From the NCBI GenBank assembly GCA_900550175.1, contig URQX01000007.1, forward strand, positions 1 to 28,299: 28,299 nt of DNA, given 5' to 3'. The translations under genes were made by a program, and so were the position numbers. Positions 23,740 through 28,299 of this stretch are shown here, in pieces. Every line of letters starts with the position of its first letter. The first letter of the stretch is position 1. The notes under the pieces were generated by a model. It was not told the origin of the DNA and searched no databases. It worked only from the letters and a program-made list of their open reading frames with translations. This stretch comes from an uncultured Veillonella sp. Its GTDB lineage: Bacteria > Bacillota > Negativicutes > Veillonellales > Veillonellaceae.

Positions 23740-24951
23740 TTATTCATAATGTAATGCATCAATTGGATTAAGTTTAGCGGCTTTACGAGCTGGATAAATA
23801 CCAAAGATCAAACCTATTGCCATAGAGAAGGCAAAGGACATTACAATCGTTGGTATAGATATAACCGTACTCATACCAGAAGCCATGCCAATCAGCTTAG
23901 ATGAGCCTATGCCGAGTATAATCCCTATAATGCCCCCCATCAAACTGATAACAACAGCTTCGATAAGGAATTGTGTAACGATAACACTATAAGTAGCACC
24001 CAGCGCTTTACGTACCCCAATCTCTCTTGTCCGTTCAGTTACAGATACGAGCATAATATTCATAATGCCAATACCACCAACAACGAGAGAAATAGCAGCT
24101 ACGGCACCAAGGAATAATGTTAACGTTCCTGTAGTTTCCTCCATAGTTTCCATAATGGAGTTCATGTTCTGAATATTGAAATCATCTAGGTTAGTATCTT
24201 TGATACCATGACGTACGCGTAATAGGTTTTCAATATCGGATTGCAAACGATCGATTCCGTTTTCATCCTTACCTACCACGTAAATCATTCGAAGATAATC
24301 AACACCTTCTACCCGTTCCATGGCTGTAGTATACGGGATAATTACCATATCATCTTGGTCATTACCCATTGCACCACTGCCCTTACTATTAAGAACACCA
24401 ATGATACGGAATGGAATATTTTTGACACGAATTTCAGCACCTACTGGATCTTCATCACCAAATAGATTCTTAACAACTGTTTTACCTACGACTGCAACGC
24501 GTTCACGATTCTGTACATTCTTTTCAGACAAGAATCGACCGGATTTCATAGACCAATTGTTTACATCTAAATAGTTATAACTAACACCAGATACTGAAGT
24601 AGTCCAGTTCTTATTTTGATAAATTACTACATACGAACCATTTGTCATCGGACTGGCAGCTTTTACACCATCCAATTTTGAAATCGCTTCGTAATCAGAA
24701 ACCTTTAAAGACTTCATAGAGCCTGCAGAAGGTCGAACCCCTGGTGTGCGCGGTGCACCAGGCATAACCATCAATAAATTAGAACCTAGGCTAGAGATGG
24801 AGTTTTGGATATCTTGCTTTACACCATTACCAATAGATACTAAGGCAATTACGGCAGCTACACCGATAATAATGCCTAACATAGTCAAAATGGATCGCAT
24901 TTTATTAGCAATGAGGGATGCCCATGCCATCAAGAAACTCTCTTTATACAT
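23740..24951 (-). CDS. ABC transporter permease, MacB/YknZ type
   Basis: This is the membrane subunit of a MacB-like (type VII) ABC system that drives substrate movement across the envelope by mechanotransmission. The 403-residue protein has one N-terminal membrane segment (about 20-43) and a large extracytoplasmic MacB_PCD domain (about 44-270). An FtsX-type core of three segments follows at about 276-300, 326-350 and 366-386, with the family motif GIMNIMLVSVTERTREIGVR at about 295-314. It ends PARKAAKLNPIDALHYE, a typical cytoplasmic tail. The ATG overlaps the ATPase gene by eight bases. In E. coli MacB the ATPase is fused to the permease; here they are separate, as in Bacillus YknY/YknZ. 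Confidence 0.92.
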   Translation of the reverse strand: MYKESFLMAWASLIANKMRSILTMLGIIIGVAAVIALVSIGNGVKQDIQNSISSLGSNLLMVMPGAPRTPGVRPSAGSMKSLKVSDYEAISKLDGVKAASPMTNGSYVVIYQNKNWTTSVSGVSYNYLDVNNWSMKSGRFLSEKNVQNRERVAVVGKTVVKNLFGDEDPVGAEIRVKNIPFRIIGVLNSKGSGAMGNDQDDMVIIPYTTAMERVEGVDYLRMIYVVGKDENGIDRLQSDIENLLRVRHGIKDTNLDDFNIQNMNSIMETMEETTGTLTLFLGAVAAISLVVGGIGIMNIMLVSVTERTREIGVRKALGATYSVIVTQFLIEAVVISLMGGIIGIILGIGSSKLIGMASGMSTVISIPTIVMSFAFSMAIGLIFGIYPARKAAKLNPIDALHYE

Positions 24952-25666
24952 GTGGCACCTCCTGTACAGGCGTCATATTGAGATTTTGAGAATCCTCTAC
25001 AATCAAACCATCACGCAATACTACATTACGACTTGCATAGGTTGCAATTTCAGGTTCATGAGTAACGAGGATAATTGTACGCCCTTCATCATAGAGACCT
25101 CTAAAGATATTCATAACATCAATAGTCGACTTGGAGTCAAGGTTACCTGTCGGTTCATCGGCCATGATGATAGCAGGATTATTCGCTAACGCGCGAGCTA
25201 TGGCTACACGTTGACGCTGACCACCAGATAACTCAGATGGCAAATGATCCATACGATCCCCAAGGCCAACAGAGGATAACAATGCAGCGGCACGTTCATT
25301 ACGTGACTTTTTATCCATCCCTGCATAAATCATAGGGAGCGCCACATTCTCTAAAGCTGTCAATTTTGTTAATAAGTTAAAACTTTGGAATACAAAGCCT
25401 ATTTGTTTGTTTCGTACAAAGGCCAATTCATCGTCAGATAAGGTAGCAACCTCATCGCCATTTAGGCGGTATGAACCTGTTGTTGGTCTATCTAAACAAC
25501 CAAGTATGTTCATAAAGGTAGATTTACCAGAACCAGATGGACCCATAATAGACACAAATTCGCCTTTGTTGACCTGTAAATCGATCCCATGCAGAACAGG
25601 CACCGATAATTTACCATTTACATAGGTCTTCGTAATCCCTTGTATATCGATTACTGCTTGATTCAT
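24944..25666 (-). CDS. ABC transporter ATPase, MacB/LolD/YknY type
   Basis: This is the cytoplasmic nucleotide-binding subunit of the adjacent exporter. The 240-residue protein has Walker A GPSGSGKS at 42-49, Q-loop Gln94 (FVFQSFNLL), signature LSGGQ at 146-150, Walker B IIMADEP at 166-172 and switch His203, so it should be active. LxxLTALENVALPM is typical of the MacB/LolD/FtsE subfamily. I take ATG 25666 as the start because AGTAGG precedes it; a GTG two codons upstream would overlap that ribosome site. The stop codon of the fusion-protein gene lies about a dozen bases upstream, and the 3' end overlaps the permease gene, so the three genes are one operon. Confidence 0.93.
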   Translation of the reverse strand: MNQAVIDIQGITKTYVNGKLSVPVLHGIDLQVNKGEFVSIMGPSGSGKSTFMNILGCLDRPTTGSYRLNGDEVATLSDDELAFVRNKQIGFVFQSFNLLTKLTALENVALPMIYAGMDKKSRNERAAALLSSVGLGDRMDHLPSELSGGQRQRVAIARALANNPAIIMADEPTGNLDSKSTIDVMNIFRGLYDEGRTIILVTHEPEIATYASRNVVLRDGLIVEDSQNLNMTPVQEVPHV

Positions 25667-25678
25667 ATTCACCTACTA

Positions 25679-26761
25679 TTAGAACGGTCCACGGCTATTA
25701 TTCTTAGGTGCTGTTACATCACCACTGACGATGATTTCATCACCTTCAGATAAACCTTTTAGAATTTGTACATTAGTATCCCCAGTTACACCTGTAGAAA
25801 CAGCTGTACGTACTGGTTGACCATCTTTAATAACATATACATATTCCCCTTGTTTATCTGTACGCACTGCCGTAAGAGGTACTACCAATGTATTTTTAAT
25901 ATCTTCACCAAAGATAGTTGCACGAGCCGTCATAGATGGTAAGAAATTCTTGGAAATATTTTCAGGAATTTGAACTTTTACGGTATAGTACACAACGCTA
26001 TTGCTGGTAGCGCCCATATTGCCTTTTGTACCTTTTGCGATTTCAGATACATAGCCTGTGAAAGTTTCACCTGGTTTAGAATCTACAGTAAATTCTACCT
26101 TAGCACCCTGTTTAATACTACCGATATCTGTTTCATCTACAGTTAGGTAAATTTCTAAATCACTTAAATCTGCAATCGTAGCGATAATCATTTGTGTAGA
26201 AATCCCGGTACTGATGGTTTGACCAGCTTTCAATGGTGTACCTATAACTGTGCCAGACATTGGTGCTGTAATTGTAGCATCGCTCAAATCTGCTGCTGCG
26301 CGGTCATACGTAGATTTTGCCCGTTCATAAGCTGTTACAGAATCATCATAGGTTTGTTGAGCAATAGCATTTTGATCGGCTAATGCTTTATAGCGGTTCA
26401 TATCAAGTTCTGCTTTAGCTAATGCAGCTCGTGCATCATCTGCAGAGGCTTGCAATTGACGTGTATCAATATAAGCGATAACTTGACCAGCTGTAACTTG
26501 ATCATTTTCTTTTACTAAGACTTTTTCAAGCTTACCAGCCACATTCGTAGAAACGTCCACATAATTTACAGGGTTAATAGTACCAGTTGCACTAATACTA
26601 GTTTTTACATCACCCTTTTCTACCTTACCAGTTGTATATAAGTTTTGTGTTTGCTTAGAACCTTCGCTATGCATGTAGTAGTATGTACCACCACCAAGAA
26701 CACAAAGAACAACAGCACCTGCAATAATACGTTTGCGATGCTTTTGCAAAAATTCTTTCAT
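25679..26761 (-). CDS. Periplasmic adaptor (membrane fusion) protein, MacA/YknX type
   Basis: MacA-like adaptors dock on the MacB-like permease and, in diderms, connect it to an outer-membrane channel. The 360-residue protein has a basic N-terminus and one membrane anchor (about 11-29). A lipoyl/barrel-sandwich half (GKLEKVLVKENDQVTAGQVIAYID, about 76-99) is followed by a helical hairpin (about 101-160), the second lipoyl half (ATITAPMSGTVIGTPLKAGQ) and beta-barrel segments to the end. GGAG lies six bases before ATG 26761. It leads the three-gene operon. No TolC-like outer-membrane gene is in the window. Substrate is unknown: drugs, peptides or lipids are all possible. Confidence 0.91.
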   Translation of the reverse strand: MKEFLQKHRKRIIAGAVVLCVLGGGTYYYMHSEGSKQTQNLYTTGKVEKGDVKTSISATGTINPVNYVDVSTNVAGKLEKVLVKENDQVTAGQVIAYIDTRQLQASADDARAALAKAELDMNRYKALADQNAIAQQTYDDSVTAYERAKSTYDRAAADLSDATITAPMSGTVIGTPLKAGQTISTGISTQMIIATIADLSDLEIYLTVDETDIGSIKQGAKVEFTVDSKPGETFTGYVSEIAKGTKGNMGATSNSVVYYTVKVQIPENISKNFLPSMTARATIFGEDIKNTLVVPLTAVRTDKQGEYVYVIKDGQPVRTAVSTGVTGDTNVQILKGLSEGDEIIVSGDVTAPKNNSRGPF

Positions 26762-26817
26762 TATAATCTCCTTATATTAAGACGAAGATATTTGCACAAC
26801 ATGTATCATTTCTAACA

Positions 26818-26830
26818 ATACTAATAGTAT
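26818..26830. repeat. Small palindrome at the exporter start site
   Basis: ATACTA-A-TAGTAT is a perfect 6-bp inverted repeat with a one-base centre. It begins about six bases after the -10 box, covering the predicted transcription start. It could be an operator, but no regulator gene is adjacent. Confidence 0.35.
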
Positions 26831-26836
26831 CTTTAA

Positions 26837-26865
26837 ATTATACAGTACCAATTACTTTTATGCAA
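26837..26865 (-). promoter_or_regulatory. Promoter of the exporter operon
   Basis: On the minus strand, -35 TTGCAT (26865-26860) and a perfect -10 TATAAT (26842-26837) are 17 bases apart. The leader is about 70 bases. Confidence 0.78.
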
Positions 26866-26889
26866 TATAATTTTATTCATGAATAAATG

Positions 26890-26924
26890 ATGATAAAAAT
26901 AGAAAATGACCCTTCCGGGTCATT
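26890..26924 (-). terminator. Terminator after pfkA
   Basis: A perfect 8-bp stem AATGACCC / GGGTCATT with a four-base loop is followed by TTCTATTTTTATC on the minus strand. It lies seven bases after the pfkA stop. Confidence 0.85.
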
Positions 26925-26931
26925 ACTAGAA

Positions 26932-27891
26932 TTAACTACTTAATATGGATAATAGTGTATAGTCATTCTCTTGAATAGGAAAATCCAAAAGCTCTGCCTC
27001 CTGATAGGAAATAGCACGAATATGACCATCTATATAGCCCAATAATCGATTATCTGTACCATTCATTAATAAATCAATACAAGTTTCACTCATACGAGCC
27101 GCTAAAATGGCGTCAAATGCAGAGGGACCGCCACCGCGTTGTAAATATCCCAATACGGTCAAGCTCGGATCAAATTCCGTATGTTCCTTAATATAGGATT
27201 TTACTTCTCCACTATTGTAAGCACCTTCAGCAACGAGTATCACACTATATTCTTTACCACGTATCTGTGTTTCCTTTAAATGACGACATACATCATGTAA
27301 AGGCATAGGCTTTTCGGGAACGAGTACAATTTCTGCACCACAGGCAAGACCCGCTTTAAGCGCAATATGACCTGATTTACGTCCCATCACCTCTACAATG
27401 GCAACGCGTTCATGGGAGTTGGATGTATCACGAATTCTACCAACCGCATCAACCACAGTATTGAGGGCCGTATCAAAGCCTATAGTATATTGAGTACCAC
27501 CCATATCATTATCTATAGTGCACGGAATTGTCATTGTAGACATGCCAAGCTCAGCTAAACTTGTAGCACCTCTCATAGACCCATCTCCACCGATAACAAT
27601 AAGGTGATTAATACCATGGGCTTTCAAAATATCGTAAGCTTTACACTGAATATCTTCATTTTGAAACTCTGGAAAACGCGCTGTTTTTAGCATCGTACCA
27701 CCTTGGGTAATAATGCCACCCACAGAACGGTTTGATAAAGGAATGAACTGCTCCTCCATAATACCTAAATAGCCACGTTCAATACCAAAAACTTCAAACC
27801 CTTCATGTATTGCTTTTCGAGTTAGCGCTCTGATGGCGGCGTTCATTCCAGGTGCGTCTCCACCGCTTGTTAGTATTGCGATTCTTCTCAT
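26932..27891 (-). CDS. pfkA: 6-phosphofructokinase, PfkA family
   Basis: This enzyme phosphorylates fructose 6-phosphate to the 1,6-bisphosphate. The start is ATG 27891 (MRRIAILTSGGDAPGMNAA) with GGGGG eight bases upstream; the 319-residue length is exactly typical. E. coli numbering applies directly: R72 in TARFPEF, GGDGS at 101-105 with Gly104, catalytic D127 in TIDND, R162, R171 in MGRKSG, and GYLQRGG near 248-254. Gly104 suggests ATP rather than pyrophosphate as donor. Residue 124, Gly in ATP enzymes and Lys in pyrophosphate enzymes, is Cys here. Effector-site R21 and R25 are kept. The upstream gene's reading frame overlaps its first 89 bases. Confidence 0.94.
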   Translation of the reverse strand: MRRIAILTSGGDAPGMNAAIRALTRKAIHEGFEVFGIERGYLGIMEEQFIPLSNRSVGGIITQGGTMLKTARFPEFQNEDIQCKAYDILKAHGINHLIVIGGDGSMRGATSLAELGMSTMTIPCTIDNDMGGTQYTIGFDTALNTVVDAVGRIRDTSNSHERVAIVEVMGRKSGHIALKAGLACGAEIVLVPEKPMPLHDVCRHLKETQIRGKEYSVILVAEGAYNSGEVKSYIKEHTEFDPSLTVLGYLQRGGGPSAFDAILAARMSETCIDLLMNGTDNRLLGYIDGHIRAISYQEAELLDFPIQENDYTLLSILSS

Positions 27892-28299
27892 ATCCGCTAC
27901 CCCCTTGTGGTGTACGTTGTTTGGATATAGCTTCTGACTTTCGTCCTTTACCCGCCTGATTAGACGTCTTATGTTTACGCCGTTTATCATTGCCCAATTT
28001 ATGAGATCCTACCCGGTCGGAATGTTCTTTATTAACGACTATTTTAGTAGCTACTATATCATTAGAAATCGTCGTAATAGGATTATTAAAACGTTCCGAT
28101 TTAGATAATCTATGATTATCTTTTGTATTTCTTAGAGAATTATTAAATTGTAATTCTTGAGATGACGGTTTTACATCTCTAGTATCCGTATCATTGGGTT
28201 GACGTCTTGCTTTAAATTGAACATCTGAGGTAACTAATTCATCCTCAATACGTTGCATAAAATCATAGGTCCGACCATTTGTTGTATCTAGTACAAAAT
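27803..28299 (-). CDS. C-terminal end of an unidentified protein with a basic low-complexity tail (partial)
   Basis: The frame is open from the right window edge to a TGA at 27803, so about 164 residues of a longer protein are seen. The first part reads FVLDTTNGRTYDFMQRIEDE and looks like the end of a folded domain. The next 140 residues are polar and low in hydrophobic residues, rich in Asn, Lys, Arg, Ser and Thr, and strongly basic after the middle (KLGNDKRRKHKTSNQAGKGR). They are probably disordered and could bind nucleic acid. I do not recognise the family. The last 29 codons overlap the start of pfkA in another frame, which is long for an operon overlap. A frameshift near the end, giving an earlier stop, is a possible alternative. 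Confidence 0.55.
   Translation of the reverse strand, partial: FVLDTTNGRTYDFMQRIEDELVTSDVQFKARRQPNDTDTRDVKPSSQELQFNNSLRNTKDNHRLSKSERFNNPITTISNDIVATKIVVNKEHSDRVGSHKLGNDKRRKHKTSNQAGKGRKSEAISKQRTPQGGSGYEKNRNTNKRWRRTWNERRHQSANSKSNT

Overview
The window is an ordinary stretch of bacterial chromosome that is dense in housekeeping genes. The DNA is A+T-rich, Shine-Dalgarno sequences are strong (GGAGG type) and promoters are sigma-A/sigma-70-like. Several linkages are Firmicutes-like: ccpN next to ppsR, pheS-pheT, and a cysteine-type L28. A MacA/MacB-type exporter is also present. Together these fit a diderm Firmicute of the Negativicutes, most plausibly Veillonella. That is an inference from gene content and style, not from a database match. 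Nearly everything lies on the minus strand; the exceptions are rpmB and a class A penicillin-binding protein gene, each divergent from its neighbour.

Layout from left to right. The window opens inside guaB (minus) and ends one codon after its catalytic cysteine. Next come a 61-residue tautomerase (4-OT family) and recG, then divergent rpmB. A bidirectional terminator separates rpmB from a carbon-metabolism block on the minus strand. In transcription order this block is ppsA (PEP synthase), a terminator and new promoter, then ccpN-like repressor, ppsR and dgt, tightly packed. Next is a small set of uncharacterised membrane-protein genes downstream of, and coupled to, a NudL-type Nudix hydrolase. 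Then come tyrS, divergent pbp1A (plus), mutS2 and a U32/RlhA-like gene in one unit, pheS-pheT, a hotdog thioesterase, a three-gene MacAB/YknXYZ-type exporter, pfkA, and the C-terminal end of an unidentified gene that runs off the right edge.

How the genes work together. ppsA, ppsR and the ccpN-like gene look like a gluconeogenic control module: an enzyme making PEP from pyruvate, a predicted kinase/phosphorylase that switches it off and on at a Thr two residues before its catalytic His, and a CBS-domain repressor. This suits an organism living on lactate or pyruvate. pfkA lies on the opposing glycolytic step about 18 kb away. Translation (tyrS, pheST, rpmB, RlhA-like, MutS2/RqcU-like), nucleotide metabolism (guaB, dgt, nudL), recombination (recG) and envelope functions (PBP1A, MacAB-like) make up the rest.

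I found no rRNA, tRNA, CRISPR array, insertion sequence, prophage or recognised defence system. The least explained parts are the three membrane-protein genes at about 8984-10151, the right-edge gene with its basic tail, a Cys at residue 124 of PfkA, and some operator-like repeats. I do not see a clearly new biological system here.
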